Shown: positions 44,366 to 56,665, numbered from the stretch's first letter. The stretch is 64,000 bases of DNA from Acetobacter fabarum (GCF_011516925.1 NZ_WOTG01000002.1:372001-436000), one strand, 5' to 3'. Translations and numbers: made by a program. The notes: a model not told the origin generated them from the letters alone.

Positions 44366-45619
44366 CTACAAACCCATGGCGTGCTTTACAAAAGCTTTCC
44401 GCAGGGCCGGAAAGCGATGCACGCCCGCAATACCCAGATCACGCGCCAGACGGAGGACCGGGTTGTTGTTACTGAACAGCCTGTCCAGCGCATCTGTTGC
44501 TGCCAGCATGAGCATATTGGCCGGGCGGCACAAGGCCTGATAACGCGCAAGCACAGCAGGAGCACCAGGGTCCTTGCCCTGCGCATGGATGTCCAGCAGC
44601 AATGGGCTCAGGTGAATGACATCCCGGTAGCCAAGGTTAAGCCCCTGGCCTGCAATGGGGTGAATCCCGTGTGCGGCATCACCTACCAGCAGGAGCCGTG
44701 TATCTGTATAGCGTGCGGCATACTGGGCGGAGAGCGGGTAAGTCCAGCGGCGGCCCACGGGTGTTACGCGGCCAAGGCGGGTATTGCCCATGCGGCGTTC
44801 CACCTGCTTGGCAAAAGCATCATCGGGCAGGGCGGCAAAGCGTTCGGCTATGCCGTCCTTGTCGCTCCACACAATGGCGGACATGTAGGGGTGTTCGTCC
44901 GTGCCTGTCATGGGGAGCTGCGCAAACGGGCCAGCGGGCAGGAAGTGCTCCAGTGCGCTGTTGTCGTGCGGGAACTCGTGGGCAATGGCGCACACAATGG
45001 CGGTCTGCCCATAGGGCAGGCGGGTCAGGGGAATACCGGCTTCGGAGCGCAGGCGGCTGCGGCGGCCATCGGCGGCTACAATCAGGCGGGCGTTAAAGCT
45101 GCGGCCATCCTGTAGCTGCACATGCGCATTTTGCGCCGTGCGGGTAATTTTTGCTTCCGCGGGGGCCAGAACGGTCACGCCCGGTGTGGTGCTCAGGCAT
45201 TTGTTCAGCGCCACGCGCAGGGCGCGGGCTTCCACCATCCAGCCAAAAGGCTGCGAGGCATCGGCTCGTGTGAACTCGAGAAAAAGGGAGGATGCGGGCT
45301 CCCCCGGCCTGCCATCGGTGACCAGAATTTCTTCAATCGGGCAGGAGGTGGCGGGGAGCAGGTCCCACACTCCGGCACTTTCCAAAAACTCCTTGGGGCC
45401 TGCGGCAATGGCGTAGGCGCGCCCGTCCAGATCCGGGTGTTCCATGGGGGGCAGGGCCGCCTTGTCCACTACGGCCACCCGCATGCCGCCACGCGCCAGA
45501 CGGCACGCCAGAGCGGCACCAACTGGCCCCGCTCCGATAATGCACACATCCACGTCCGCCACATGCGGGTGGTGGGTGCTGGCGTGTTCTGCCGTGGCAT
45601 CGGGGGAGATTGGGCTCAT
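44366..45619 (-). CDS. UbiH/UbiF/Coq6-family FAD hydroxylase
   Basis: A 417-residue flavoprotein monooxygenase that hydroxylates the ubiquinone ring. FAD motifs: VCIIGAGPVGAALACRLARGG (about 25-45), LIVAADGRRSRLRSEAGI (DG motif, about 181-198), and LLLVGDAAHGIHPIAGQGLN (GD motif, about 312-331). Which ring position it acts on (C5, C6 or C7) cannot be assigned from sequence here. AAGGA sits 8 nt before the ATG. Cotranscription with cysE is likely from the 16-nt spacing. Confidence 0.88.
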   Translation of the reverse strand: MSPISPDATAEHASTHHPHVADVDVCIIGAGPVGAALACRLARGGMRVAVVDKAALPPMEHPDLDGRAYAIAAGPKEFLESAGVWDLLPATSCPIEEILVTDGRPGEPASSLFLEFTRADASQPFGWMVEARALRVALNKCLSTTPGVTVLAPAEAKITRTAQNAHVQLQDGRSFNARLIVAADGRRSRLRSEAGIPLTRLPYGQTAIVCAIAHEFPHDNSALEHFLPAGPFAQLPMTGTDEHPYMSAIVWSDKDGIAERFAALPDDAFAKQVERRMGNTRLGRVTPVGRRWTYPLSAQYAARYTDTRLLLVGDAAHGIHPIAGQGLNLGYRDVIHLSPLLLDIHAQGKDPGAPAVLARYQALCRPANMLMLAATDALDRLFSNNNPVLRLARDLGIAGVHRFPALRKAFVKHAMGL

Positions 45620-45831
45620 GCGGTTTTTTCCTTAACATTCACACATCTGGCAGGCGGCACGCCCGGAAAGCCGCACAGGCTGTTGCGGATCATGCCCCTA
45701 TATGCGCCCTCCTTTGCGACAAAACCAGCCGTCTTGCCTTGAGGTGCATCAAAGCTCTTGGCAATTGGTGTTTAACTGTGCCAACATCGTAACGTCATGG
45801 AAATGTTTTGCAGCAGGGAGTTGCAGGCAGT

Positions 45832-46170
45832 ATGAAGCTGATTACCGCCATTATAAAGCCCTTTAAACTCGATGATGTCCGCGAAGCGCTTGCGCCGCTG
45901 GGTGTTCAGGGGATTACTGTCTCGGAAGTCAAGGGGTTTGGTCGCCAGAAAGGGCAGACGGAAATTTACCGTGGAGCTGAATACCGGATCAGCTTCCTGC
46001 CCAAGATCAAGGTGGAAGTCGCTGTAAGCGATGCCCTGCTTGACCAGGTGCTGGAAGCGATTCTGGATGCAGCGCATACGGGCAAGATCGGGGATGGCAA
46101 GATTTTTGTCAGCGATCTTACCCGTGTCATCCGCATCCGCACGCGTGAGACCGGGGATGCAGCCCTTTAA
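45832..46170 (+). CDS. glnB: PII nitrogen regulatory protein
   Basis: A 112-residue PII trimer subunit of standard length. The uridylylation tyrosine is Tyr51 in IYRGAEYRISFLPK of the T-loop; other conserved parts are MKLITAIIKPFKLDDVREAL, GFGRQKGQ (B-loop start) and GDGKIFVSDL. PII signals 2-oxoglutarate, ATP/ADP and glutamine status to targets such as NtrB and AmtB. Neither glnA nor amtB is adjacent. The GlnB versus GlnK name is a judgement call. The upstream frame from 45808 (8 residues) is not family sequence. Confidence 0.9.
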   Translation: MKLITAIIKPFKLDDVREALAPLGVQGITVSEVKGFGRQKGQTEIYRGAEYRISFLPKIKVEVAVSDALLDQVLEAILDAAHTGKIGDGKIFVSDLTRVIRIRTRETGDAAL

Positions 46171-46420
46171 CGGGTAGGCCGGTCTGGCGGTAGGGTAGGT
46201 TTGCGCAACTTCGGGTCTGGCACCTGCCCTTGCGGCCATTAGGGCGGCAACCCCGCGTGTGGGGGCTGCCGTAAACCTGCATTTTGTGCAAGGTTGCTGG
46301 CGGTGTGCGCCAGTGTGCAGGGTGCTGCCCGTTGCACGGTAAGAACCGTGTTAAACGGGATGCCTCTCTTTCCCATTTTCAGGCTTGACGGGGCAGGGGT
46401 GTGGCCTCATTGCTTCGGAC

Positions 46421-47575
46421 ATGCGAGTAGCTGCCATTCTACTGGCTGCCGGTACAGGCAGCCGCTATGCCGCCACCACGGGGTGTGCCACGCCCAAGCA
46501 GTATGTGCTGCTTGCTGGCCAGCCTGTTATCCGACACGCCGCAGAGGCTCTTCTGCCGCATGTCTCCTCTATTCAGCCGGTGGGGGACCCTTCCTCCCTG
46601 AATGACGCATTGCAGGGGCTGGCTGTTCTGCCACCCGTGCAGGGTGGTCAAACCCGGCAGGCCAGCGTGCGCGCCGGGCTGGAGGCGCTGGACGCCCTGC
46701 CACCGGAGCAAAAGCCCGATCTGGTTCTGGTGCATGATGGTGCCCGCCCTTATGTTACCGGGCAACTGGTGGCCAATGTTGTGGCGGCTCTGGCGGAACA
46801 CCCCGGTGCTATTCCCGCCGTGCCCGTGGCCGATACCCTCAAGCGTGAAAAAGACGGCGTGATTGATGGCACCGTCTCGCGCGAGCATCTGTTTCGTGCG
46901 CAAACCCCTCAGGGCTTCCGTTTTGGCCTGTTTTTGGACCTGCACCGCGCAGCCGCCTCGCTCAATGCCACGGATGACGCCAAACTGCTTGAGGAGTCCG
47001 GCTTTAGCGTGGCGCTTGTGCCGGGTGATGAAGATAATATCAAACTGACATACGAGGCTGATCTGGTGCGTCTTGAAAGGCTGATTGGCCCCACATTGCT
47101 GCCGCGTGTGGGCCTTGGGTACGATGTGCATGCCTTTGAGGAAGGGCGCCCGCTGATCATGTGCGGGATTACCATTCCCCACACGCATGGTCTGGCTGGT
47201 CATTCCGATGCCGATGTGGGTATCCACGCGCTGTGTGATGCCATTTATGGCGCACTGGCCGAAGGTGACATCGGCAGGCATTTCCCTCCCAGCCAGAATG
47301 AATGGAAGGATGCGGATAGCGCGCGCTTCCTCATCCATGCTGGGCAGCGTATTCGCGAGCGGGGGGGTATGCTGGTCAATGCCGACCTGACCCTGATTTG
47401 CGAACGCCCCAAAATTGGCCCCCATGCGCAGGCCATGCGGGAGCGCCTTGCTGCGCTGCTGGAAGTGGATGTGGACCGTATTTCGGTCAAGGCCACAACG
47501 TCTGAACGGCTGGGCTTTACCGGGCGGGAAGAAGGCATTGCCTGTGCGGCTACCGTCAGCGTTCTGGTGCCGTAA
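46421..47575 (+). CDS. ispDF: Bifunctional IspD/IspF of the MEP isoprenoid pathway
   Basis: A 384-residue fusion. Residues 1-225 are IspD, which makes CDP-methylerythritol: [44 protein letters not shown]. Residues about 229-384 are IspF, which makes the cyclodiphosphate: [21 protein letters not shown] (zinc Asp/His), [22 protein letters not shown], and [16 protein letters not shown]. Both catalytic sets are intact. Fused ispDF is common in Alphaproteobacteria. The ATG at 46421 begins the IspD core; a TTG at 46385 would add 12 residues. Isoprenoids feed ubiquinone and, in this family, hopanoids. Confidence 0.95.
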   Translation: MRVAAILLAAGTGSRYAATTGCATPKQYVLLAGQPVIRHAAEALLPHVSSIQPVGDPSSLNDALQGLAVLPPVQGGQTRQASVRAGLEALDALPPEQKPDLVLVHDGARPYVTGQLVANVVAALAEHPGAIPAVPVADTLKREKDGVIDGTVSREHLFRAQTPQGFRFGLFLDLHRAAASLNATDDAKLLEESGFSVALVPGDEDNIKLTYEADLVRLERLIGPTLLPRVGLGYDVHAFEEGRPLIMCGITIPHTHGLAGHSDADVGIHALCDAIYGALAEGDIGRHFPPSQNEWKDADSARFLIHAGQRIRERGGMLVNADLTLICERPKIGPHAQAMRERLAALLEVDVDRISVKATTSERLGFTGREEGIACAATVSVLVP

Positions 47576-47654
47576 AACCGCACCGCGTAGCTGACGGCGA
47601 AAAAACATTGCACAGGGGCGCGTGGACCGGTATTTCTGCCTAATTCGTAGGCAA

Positions 47655-48737
47655 ATGGAAATGACTGTGCAAACGCAACCTCTGCTGCGTCCGATTGATC
47701 TGGGCGGTGTTGTTCTTGATACGCCAGTAATTCTGGCGCCCATGTCCGGCGTGACCGACCTGCCATTCCGGCGGTTGGTCCGCAGGCTTGGGGCTGGCCT
47801 TGTTGTTTCCGAAATGATTGCCTCATGGGCAATGGTGCGTGAGAACGATACCACCCTGCGCATGGCCGAAGTGGCCGATGCCGGTGGCCCCAATGCCGTG
47901 CAGCTGGCCGGGTGCGACCCGCAGGCCATGGCCGAAGCCGCCCGTATTGCCGTGGACCGTGGGGCGGACCTGATCGACATTAATTTTGGCTGCCCGGTTA
48001 AAAAGGTTGCCGTGGGGCAGATGGCAGGCTCCGCCCTGATGCGGGACGAGGCCGCAGCACAGCGGATGCTGCAAACGGTGGTCAAGGCCGTGTCTGTGCC
48101 TGTCACGCTCAAAATGCGCATGGGCTGGGACCATGAGCACCTTAACGCCCCCGTGCTGGCCCGTATTGCGCAGGACGCGGGTATTCGCATGATTACGGTG
48201 CACGGGCGCACCCGCCAGCAGTTTTATAACGGCACGGCGGACTGGGCGTTTGTGCGCAATGTTAAAAACGCGGTGGACCTGCCCGTTATTGTAAACGGGG
48301 ACATCCTGACCACGGCCGATGCCCGCAACGCACTGGCCCAGTCCGGCGCTGATGGGGTGATGATCGGGCGTGGCTGCTACGGGCGACCGTGGTTTCTGGC
48401 GCAGGTTGCCCATGCCCTGCGTACGGGGGAGGAGATGCCCGACCCTGCGCTGGAACAAGAAAAAGCCATTGTGCTGGAGCATTATAACATGATGCTGGAG
48501 CATTTTGGCCCACGCCCCGGCCTGCGGCTGGCCCGCAAGCATGTGTCCTGGTATTCGGCCGGGCTGCCTGCTTCGGCTGCATTCCGTGCCGTCTTCAACA
48601 AGGTGGAAACGCCCGATGAGGCCATAGCCCGGATTGCCGAGTTTTATGACCAGCAGATTGCCGCCGGTGCACAGCGGGAGCCGCGTGCCTCCCGCCAGGA
48701 AGCCGCACGCCAGCACGAACAGGCTCACGCGGCGTGA
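47655..48737 (+). CDS. dusB: tRNA-dihydrouridine synthase B (NifR3)
   Basis: A 360-residue FMN enzyme reducing uridine in the tRNA D-loop. [20 protein letters not shown] (about 29-48), the catalytic cysteine in [21 protein letters not shown] (about 108-128), [15 protein letters not shown] and [14 protein letters not shown] are conserved. The start is among ATG 47655, ATG 47661 and an upstream GTG at 47622. Its last 4 nt overlap ntrB. dusB-ntrBC is the classical nifR3-ntrBC operon of Alphaproteobacteria. Confidence 0.93.
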   Translation: MEMTVQTQPLLRPIDLGGVVLDTPVILAPMSGVTDLPFRRLVRRLGAGLVVSEMIASWAMVRENDTTLRMAEVADAGGPNAVQLAGCDPQAMAEAARIAVDRGADLIDINFGCPVKKVAVGQMAGSALMRDEAAAQRMLQTVVKAVSVPVTLKMRMGWDHEHLNAPVLARIAQDAGIRMITVHGRTRQQFYNGTADWAFVRNVKNAVDLPVIVNGDILTTADARNALAQSGADGVMIGRGCYGRPWFLAQVAHALRTGEEMPDPALEQEKAIVLEHYNMMLEHFGPRPGLRLARKHVSWYSAGLPASAAFRAVFNKVETPDEAIARIAEFYDQQIAAGAQREPRASRQEAARQHEQAHAA

Positions 48738-49840
48738 GCACACAAGCGCCAGACAGGGCAGAGCCTGACGCGGCGCTTCTACTGGACAGCCTGCCTGTTC
48801 CGTTGCTTGAGGTCGGGGCAGGGAATGCCGTTCTGGCGCTCAATATGGCGGCAGAGGAGTTTTTTGGTATGTCCCGCCAGCAGATCAAGGCTGGCGGTAT
48901 GGCCGAAATTGCACCACCTGATCACCCGATTTATCTGCTGCTTGCCCATCTGCGCCAGCGCGGGGGGAGTGTGACCGAGCATGACCTCCTGTTCAGTTCC
49001 CCCCGCTTCCACCACGAGGGGGTGAGTGTGCAGGGGGCGGAGGTGCTGGACCATCCGGGGCACCTGCTGCTCACATTCCACCAGCCATCCACCGCGCGGG
49101 TGCTGGACCAGCAGCAGGTCTATCGCTCGGCGGCGCGGAGTGTGTCGGGCATGGCGGCCATGCTGGCGCATGAGGTGCGCAACCCGCTTTCAGGCATCAA
49201 GGGGGCGGCCCAATTGCTGGAGCAGGCCGTGGGGGATGCAGACCGTGATCTGGCTACCCTGATCTGTGATGAAGTGGACCGCATAGATGCGCTGGTCGAG
49301 CGCATGGGCATGTTTGGCGAGGCGCAGATGGACTACCGCGCCCTGAACATCCACCGCCTGCTCGAGCACGTAAAGCTGCTGGCCAGCAACGGTTTTGCCA
49401 AGGACCTGCGGATTATAGAGCAGTATGACCCCTCGCTCCCCCACGTATGGGGGGATCGGGACAGACTAGTGCAGGTGCTGCTCAATCTGGTCAAGAACGC
49501 GGCGGAAGCGCTGCATGAGACCGGCAAAAAGGGGGATATTACCCTGATGACCAGTTACCGACCGGGTATTCGCGTGACCGCTCCGGGCACCACCCAATGG
49601 CGGCACCTGCCGCTGGTGGTGACCATAAGGGACACAGGGCCCGGTATTTCGGAAACAGTCAGGCCGCATCTGTTTGAACCCTTTGTTTCTACCAAGGTCA
49701 ACGGTAGCGGGCTGGGGCTGGCGCTGGTGGGTAAGGTGATGGATGACCATGGCGGAGTGATGGAAGTTGAAAGCCGACCGGGCAGAACGGAGATCAGTCT
49801 TTTCCTTCCGCTGGCGGAAGAAAGGGCCGGACTGTCTTGA
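48734..49840 (+). CDS. ntrB: Nitrogen sensor histidine kinase NtrB (GlnL)
   Basis: A 368-residue cytosolic kinase/phosphatase. A PAS domain (about 16-115) precedes HisKA, with the phosphorylated His146 in [20 protein letters not shown], and a HATPase domain with N-box [16 protein letters not shown]1 DTGPGISE and G2 [13 protein letters not shown]. It has no membrane span. PII binding switches it between kinase and phosphatase on NtrC. The GTG start overlaps the dusB stop. Its partner NtrC follows after 61 nt. Confidence 0.93.
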   Translation: MSTQAPDRAEPDAALLLDSLPVPLLEVGAGNAVLALNMAAEEFFGMSRQQIKAGGMAEIAPPDHPIYLLLAHLRQRGGSVTEHDLLFSSPRFHHEGVSVQGAEVLDHPGHLLLTFHQPSTARVLDQQQVYRSAARSVSGMAAMLAHEVRNPLSGIKGAAQLLEQAVGDADRDLATLICDEVDRIDALVERMGMFGEAQMDYRALNIHRLLEHVKLLASNGFAKDLRIIEQYDPSLPHVWGDRDRLVQVLLNLVKNAAEALHETGKKGDITLMTSYRPGIRVTAPGTTQWRHLPLVVTIRDTGPGISETVRPHLFEPFVSTKVNGSGLGLALVGKVMDDHGGVMEVESRPGRTEISLFLPLAEERAGLS

Positions 49841-49901
49841 CCTTGGGGTTACCCGCGCCTGATAAGCCTCTCCCTGTTGTTATTCCTCTGGTTCCAAACG
49901 C

Positions 49902-51344
<1,443 letters not shown>

Positions 51345-51352
51345 CCACGGGT

Positions 51353-53620
51353 ATGACAAACGCGCCACGGTTCTCCTTTTCCCACCTGTTTTCACGCGCA
51401 GGCCTGCAATGGCTGCTGCGTGCGCTTGAGCGCAGGAGCGTTGCCGTAACGCTTGTGGCTCTGGCGCTATGCCTTGTGTTTGCAACATTTGTGGTGCTTT
51501 CGGGCGGTATGTCTTTTGGGCATTACGCCGTGGTCGAGCCGCTGGTGCTGGTTGTTAACGGGCTGGTGCTGTTGCTGCTGCTGCTCGCCATGGGGGTGCG
51601 TGGCTGGCCTATTCTGGTGGAGTATCGCAAAGGGCTGGCGGGCACGCGCCTGCATGTGCGCCTTGTTACCTTGTTTGGCATTGTGGCCGTTGCCCCTACG
51701 GTGGTGGTGGGTGTGTTTGCCACCCTGTTTTTCCATTACGGAATACAGATCTGGTTTTCTGATAGGGTCAACACGGCACTGAACGAGGCCTTGCAGGCAT
51801 CACGCGGATATTTGCAGGAGCATAACGCCAATATCCGCACAGATGCGTTCTCGATGTCCAATTACATCATGAGCGCGCAGAACGAACTGGCTGCCAGCGG
51901 CATGGAGCTGTTGCAGGACCATGATGCCCTGTCCCAGATGCTCGACAGTCAGGCGACCATCCGCGGGCTGACCGAGGCCTTGGTATACGACCCCATTACC
52001 AACAGAGTTGTGGCGGCTGGCGGGCTGATGAGCCGGACAGGCTACCTGCAGGACCTGCCTCCGCCTGCGGCCACGCTCATGGCGCGCTCCAATGATGTAG
52101 CTATTCTGGACTCCCCGGACGAGCGCACGGTGCGGGCTGTTGTGGAACTGTCGCAAACGCCTACGCTCATGCTGGTGATTACCCGGCTGGTTGACCCGTC
52201 CATTCTGGAGCACATGCACCGGACGGAAAACGTGGTGGCGGACTACAAGCACCTCAACAGCAACAAAGCCAAGATCCAGCTCACCTTTGTTATGATCTTT
52301 GTGCTGGTGGCGCTGCTGGTGCTGGCTGTTGCCGCCCTGATCGGCTTTGCACTAGCCAACCAGATTGCCCGCCCGTTGGGCCTGTTGAGCATGGCCGCCC
52401 GCAGGGTGAGTGAGGGTGATCTGCGCGTCCACGTGCCTGAAACCGACCGGGATGATGAAGTGGCAAGCCTGTCCCGCGCCTTTAACCGCATGACGGAGGA
52501 ACTGGACAGCCAGCGTTCGGAGCTGATGCTGGCGTATGGGCAGATCAATGAGCGCAGGCGCTTTACCGAGGCTGTTCTGTCAGGCGTGTCCGCAGGGGTG
52601 ATCGGGCTGGACGTGGAACAGCGGATTGAGCTGCCAAACCGTGCGGCCAGTGTGCTGCTCCAGACCAATCTGGCGGATGCCACGGGTGAGCCGCTGGCAA
52701 CACGCGTGCCGGAGTTTGCCGGGCTGCTTGAAGAGATCACCCTCTCGCCCGAGACCGTCTTCACGCGTGAAATCCAGATTGGCCATGCCACCAGCCAGCG
52801 TACCCTGCTGGTGCGCGTGGGGGCGGAGCTGCGCGGCACCGTAACCGAAGGGTATGTCATGACATTTGATGACATTACAGCCCTGCAACAGGCCCAGCGC
52901 AAGGCAGCATGGGCGGATGTGGCCCGCCGCATCGCGCATGAGATCAAGAATCCGCTTACCCCCATCCAGCTTGCGGCCGAGCGGCTCAAACGCCGTTTTT
53001 TGAAGGAAATCACCTCCGACCCCGACACGTTTGCCCAATGCGCGGATACAATTGTGCGTCAGGTGGCGGACATCGGGCGCATGGTGGACGAATTTTCGGC
53101 TTTTGCCCGCATGCCACAACCAATTATGAAGGATGAGAACCTTTCCCGTATTGCGCAGGAGGTGCTCATCCTGCAACGTAACGCTCATCATGAGATTTCG
53201 TACCACCTTGATCTGCCGCAGCACGGACCACTGGTTCGGTGTGACCGGCGGCTTATCAGCCAGGCTTTGATCAATCTGCTGCAAAATGCGGCCGACGCCA
53301 TTGCCATGGTCCCCCGGCAGGCAGACGCATCCGGGCAGGAGGTGGCTCCCAAGGGGGAGGTATGGGTGCGTATTGCGCAGGAGGGGGAAAACATTGCTAT
53401 TGTCGTGGCCGACAATGGGGTGGGGCTTCCCAAGGATGACAGGAACCGCCTGACCGAGCCTTACGTAACGCACAAAGCCAAAGGAACAGGGCTGGGATTG
53501 GCTATTGTGAAAAAAATCATGGAAGATCATGGTGGAACGGTCCGTCTGGAAGACAGAGCAGGAGAGAAGGGAACTGTGGCTACTCTGGTTTTGCCGGTGA
53601 AAGACGACCATGGCGCATGA
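51353..53620 (+). CDS. ntrY: Membrane sensor histidine kinase NtrY
   Basis: A 755-residue kinase. The N-terminal half has several membrane segments (VTLVALALCLVFATFVVLSG; VVEPLVLVVNGLVLLLLLLA; TLFGIVAVAPTVVVGVFATL; MIFVLVALLVLAVAALIGFA) around an extracytoplasmic domain. A HAMP linker (ARPLGLLSMAARRVSEGDLR), a PAS domain, HisKA (ADVARRIAHEIKNPLTPIQL) and HATPase (INLLQNAADAIAM; GTGLGLAIVKKIMEDHGG) follow. NtrYX responds to nitrogen, redox or envelope cues in different Alphaproteobacteria. The end overlaps ntrX by 11 nt. Confidence 0.93.
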   Translation: MTNAPRFSFSHLFSRAGLQWLLRALERRSVAVTLVALALCLVFATFVVLSGGMSFGHYAVVEPLVLVVNGLVLLLLLLAMGVRGWPILVEYRKGLAGTRLHVRLVTLFGIVAVAPTVVVGVFATLFFHYGIQIWFSDRVNTALNEALQASRGYLQEHNANIRTDAFSMSNYIMSAQNELAASGMELLQDHDALSQMLDSQATIRGLTEALVYDPITNRVVAAGGLMSRTGYLQDLPPPAATLMARSNDVAILDSPDERTVRAVVELSQTPTLMLVITRLVDPSILEHMHRTENVVADYKHLNSNKAKIQLTFVMIFVLVALLVLAVAALIGFALANQIARPLGLLSMAARRVSEGDLRVHVPETDRDDEVASLSRAFNRMTEELDSQRSELMLAYGQINERRRFTEAVLSGVSAGVIGLDVEQRIELPNRAASVLLQTNLADATGEPLATRVPEFAGLLEEITLSPETVFTREIQIGHATSQRTLLVRVGAELRGTVTEGYVMTFDDITALQQAQRKAAWADVARRIAHEIKNPLTPIQLAAERLKRRFLKEITSDPDTFAQCADTIVRQVADIGRMVDEFSAFARMPQPIMKDENLSRIAQEVLILQRNAHHEISYHLDLPQHGPLVRCDRRLISQALINLLQNAADAIAMVPRQADASGQEVAPKGEVWVRIAQEGENIAIVVADNGVGLPKDDRNRLTEPYVTHKAKGTGLGLAIVKKIMEDHGGTVRLEDRAGEKGTVATLVLPVKDDHGA

Positions 53621-55001
53621 AATCCTGATCGTTGATGACGAACCCGACATTCGGATGCTGATTGAAGGCATTCTGTGTGATGAAGGGTACGAGGCCCGTG
53701 TTGCCTCCAGTTCCGAGGCAGCTCTGGCGGCTTTTAGGGCACGCAGGCCGTCTCTGGTCATTCTGGACGTGTGGTTGCAGGGCTCGGATATGGACGGGCT
53801 GGAAATCCTGCAGGCCATGAAGGCGGAGGAAGCCTCCGTGCCCGTGGTCATGATTTCAGGCCATGGCACAATCGAAACCGCCGTGGCGGCTTTGCAGCAC
53901 GGTGCTTACGATTTTATTGAAAAACCGTTTCAGGCCGACCGGCTGCTGGTTATTGTCCGCCGTGCCCTTGAAGCATCGCGCCTTGCGCGTGAAAACGAGG
54001 AACTGCGCCTGCGCGCCGGGCAGGATGCAGACCTTTACGGTAACAGCGCCCAGATCGTGGCTATCCGCAACCAGATAGAAAAGGTGGCCCCCACCGGCTC
54101 ACGCGTGCTGATAAGCGGCGGTCCGGGTTCAGGCAAGGAGGTGGCTGCCCGCATGATCCATGCCCGCTCCCGCCGGACGGATGGGCCTTTTGTGGCACTC
54201 AACTGCGCCACGCTGGCTCCGGGCCGGTTTGAGGAGGAGCTGTTCGGGCTGGAAGGCGGGGTGGATGGTGTTGGCCGCCGGACGGGCGTGCTCGAACGCG
54301 CCCATGGTGGCACCCTGTTGCTGGATGAGGTGGCGGACATGCCGCTGGAAACGCAGGGCAAGATTGTTCGTGCCCTGCAGGACCAGACCTTTGAGCGGCT
54401 GGGTGGTGGCTCCCGTGTTAAGGTGGATGTGCGCGTACTGGCCACCACCAACCGCGACCTTCAGGCCGAAATTGTAGGTGGGCGCTTCCGCGAGGACCTG
54501 TATTACCGTCTGGCGGTTGTGCCCCTGCGGATGCCAGCCCTTAAGGAACGGCGGGACGATATTCCCGGTCTGGCAACGCTGTTCCTGCACCGTGCGGCGG
54601 AAATGGCAGGCCTCCCCTCACGCGATCTGTCGCCCGATGCCGTGGCCGTTCTGCAGGCGTATGACTGGCCGGGCAATGTGCGTGAGTTGCGGAACCTGAT
54701 GGAACGGGTGCTGATCATGCAGCCCGGCAGCAGCCAGGACCTGATCCGCGCAGACATGCTGCCTTCCACAATTGGGGAGAACGCGCCGGGGCTGTTAAAG
54801 TTTGATGCTTCGACCGATGTCATGAGCCTGCCACTGCGCGAGGCGCGGGACCTGTTTGAAACCCAGTACCTTCAGGCACAATTATTACGATTTGGAGGGA
54901 ACATAAGCCGCACAGCGCTGTTTGTGGGCATGGAGCGGAGCGCTTTGCATCGTAAACTCAAGCAGCTTGGTGTAACATCGGACGAACGGAACACTGGCTG
55001 A
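53610..55001 (+). CDS. ntrX: Response regulator NtrX lacking the GAFTGA loop
   Basis: A 463-residue regulator: receiver (Asp53 in LVILDVWLQGSDMDG), AAA+ domain (Walker A SGGPGSGKEVAAR near 169-181; Walker B GGTLLLDEVADMP near 233-245) and Fis-type DNA-binding end (GGNISRTALFVGMERSALHR). The sigma-54 loop reads ELFGLEGGVDGVGRRTGVLE, without GAFTGA; the loss is known in NtrX of some other Alphaproteobacteria. The Walker A also departs from the usual GESGTGKE. It overlaps ntrY and is followed after 79 nt by hfq. Confidence 0.93.
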   Translation: MAHEILIVDDEPDIRMLIEGILCDEGYEARVASSSEAALAAFRARRPSLVILDVWLQGSDMDGLEILQAMKAEEASVPVVMISGHGTIETAVAALQHGAYDFIEKPFQADRLLVIVRRALEASRLARENEELRLRAGQDADLYGNSAQIVAIRNQIEKVAPTGSRVLISGGPGSGKEVAARMIHARSRRTDGPFVALNCATLAPGRFEEELFGLEGGVDGVGRRTGVLERAHGGTLLLDEVADMPLETQGKIVRALQDQTFERLGGGSRVKVDVRVLATTNRDLQAEIVGGRFREDLYYRLAVVPLRMPALKERRDDIPGLATLFLHRAAEMAGLPSRDLSPDAVAVLQAYDWPGNVRELRNLMERVLIMQPGSSQDLIRADMLPSTIGENAPGLLKFDASTDVMSLPLREARDLFETQYLQAQLLRFGGNISRTALFVGMERSALHRKLKQLGVTSDERNTG

Positions 55002-55080
55002 GCAGTGAGTTGTTACGAGTCAGGGCAGGCGTTGGATCTGGCTCCCAAGAAAAAAAGAAAATGGAATAGGGTCGCACACA

Positions 55081-55365
55081 GTGGAAAAAGAGAGTGCACA
55101 CAATGTGCAGGACGCATTTTTAGGCCAGATTCGCCGTTCCCGGGCAGCCGTGACCGTATTTTTGGTCAATGGTGTCAAACTTCAGGGTTTTATTACGTGG
55201 TTTGATGATCAGGTAGTGCTTCTCCGGCGTGATGAGCAGACCCAGCTTATTTACAAACATGCCATCAGCACTGTTATGCCCAGCATTCCCGTAGATATTG
55301 CAGACTCCACCGGAGCGGGCGCAAAGGCGGACAAGGAACCATCTCTTGGCGACGAGTTTTACTGA
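55081..55365 (+). CDS. hfq: RNA chaperone Hfq
   Basis: A 94-residue Sm-like hexameric RNA chaperone for small-RNA pairing. [40 protein letters not shown] (Sm1) and [10 protein letters not shown] (Sm2) are conserved; the short C-terminal tail is typical of Alphaproteobacteria. The start is a GTG; no ATG fits. hfq ends 20 nt inside hflX, as part of the ntr-hfq-hflX arrangement. Confidence 0.95.
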   Translation: MEKESAHNVQDAFLGQIRRSRAAVTVFLVNGVKLQGFITWFDDQVVLLRRDEQTQLIYKHAISTVMPSIPVDIADSTGAGAKADKEPSLGDEFY

Positions 55366-56665
55366 GAAAAAACAAACGGTTGCAACGCGTGCTGCCGTTA
55401 TTCTGCCGTGGGAGCGCTCAGCCCACGGGCAGGACGTAAGGGCCGCAGAGGCCCGGCTGGAAGAAGCCGTTGGCCTCACGGCCTCCATTGGTCTGGTTAT
55501 TGTCCGTAAAGCCGTTCTTTTGCTGCGTATGCGCCGCTCGGCCACATTGCTGGGCAAGGGGCAGATCGATTCCCTTCGAATAGCGGTCAAGGCCGACAAT
55601 ATTGACGTGCTGGTGGTGGATACCAAACTGACCCCCGCCCAGCAGCGTAACCTGGAAACCGAGTTTGGCTGCAAGGTCATCGACCGAACCGGCCTTATTC
55701 TGGATATTTTTGGTGCCCGTGCTGCCACGCGGGAAGGGACATTGCAGGTCGAACTGGCGCATCTGGAATATCAGCGTTCGCGCCTTGTGCGGTTGTGGAC
55801 CCACCTTGAGCGCCAGCGCGGTGGCTTTGGCTTCTTGGGTGGTCCGGGTGAAACCCAGATCGAAGCTGACCGCCGCATGATTGGCGAGCGCATTGTGCGC
55901 CTTAAAAAGGATCTGGAGCAGGTGCGCCGCACACGCGGGTTGCACAGGCAGGCCCGCAAGCGTGTGCCGTTCCCCGTTGTGGCTCTTGTGGGTTACACCA
56001 ATGCGGGTAAGTCCACCCTGTTCAACGCCCTGACCGGGGCCACCGTTTACGCACAGGACCAGTTGTTTGCAACGCTGGACCCGACCATGCGCGCCATAGA
56101 GCTGCCATCGGGGCGGCAGGTTATTCTATCGGACACGGTGGGTTTTATCAGCGACCTGCCAACGGAGCTGATTGCCGCCTTCCGCGCCACGCTGGAAGAA
56201 GTGGCCGAAGCCGACATTATCCTGCATGTGCGTGACATTGCTCACCCCGATAGCGCGACCCAGAAAAAAGACGTGCTGGGTGTTTTGCAAAGCATGGCCA
56301 AGGACAACATGCTTGAGCAGGACTGGCCAAGCCGTGTGATTGAAGTGCTGAACAAGGTGGACCTGCTAGGCGAGCACGCAGCAGCCCTGCAGGGGGATGA
56401 AAGCGTTGCCATTTCCGCCATTACGGGGGATGGGCTGGACCGGCTTCTGGCCCGTATTGACCAGCGCATTACATCGGGGATGGAAATGGTGCGTTATGCT
56501 CTGCCACTGGCCGATGGTGCCGCGCTGGCATGGCTGTACCAGCATGGCGAGGTTATCGGTCGTAACGACCGGGAGGAAGAGGCGGATATTACCGTGCGCC
56601 TGCTGGCAGAAGACCGTGCGCGCTTTGAGCGGCAGTTCCGGCACATTACGCCCCAGATCGCGTAA
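55346..56665 (+). CDS. hflX: Ribosome-splitting GTPase HflX
   Basis: A 439-residue GTPase that splits stalled 70S ribosomes. An N-terminal HflX domain ([43 protein letters not shown] [20 protein letters not shown]) and the glycine-rich [19 protein letters not shown] precede the G domain: [30 protein letters not shown] and VLNKVDLL. The TTG at 55346 lies 8 nt after AAGGA and is the best start; the frame is open back to 55298. The start overlaps hfq by 20 nt. A strong hairpin terminator follows. Confidence 0.93.
   Translation: MATSFTEKKQTVATRAAVILPWERSAHGQDVRAAEARLEEAVGLTASIGLVIVRKAVLLLRMRRSATLLGKGQIDSLRIAVKADNIDVLVVDTKLTPAQQRNLETEFGCKVIDRTGLILDIFGARAATREGTLQVELAHLEYQRSRLVRLWTHLERQRGGFGFLGGPGETQIEADRRMIGERIVRLKKDLEQVRRTRGLHRQARKRVPFPVVALVGYTNAGKSTLFNALTGATVYAQDQLFATLDPTMRAIELPSGRQVILSDTVGFISDLPTELIAAFRATLEEVAEADIILHVRDIAHPDSATQKKDVLGVLQSMAKDNMLEQDWPSRVIEVLNKVDLLGEHAAALQGDESVAISAITGDGLDRLLARIDQRITSGMEMVRYALPLADGAALAWLYQHGEVIGRNDREEEADITVRLLAEDRARFERQFRHITPQIA

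Noticed and set aside
45740..45830. Sigma-54-like TTGGCAATTGG before the PII gene
   Set aside because: The -12 GC is missing at the required spacing.
46439..48211. 590-codon minus-strand open frame across ispDF and dusB
   Set aside because: It is antisense to two conserved genes and has a composition typical of shadow frames in GC-rich DNA.
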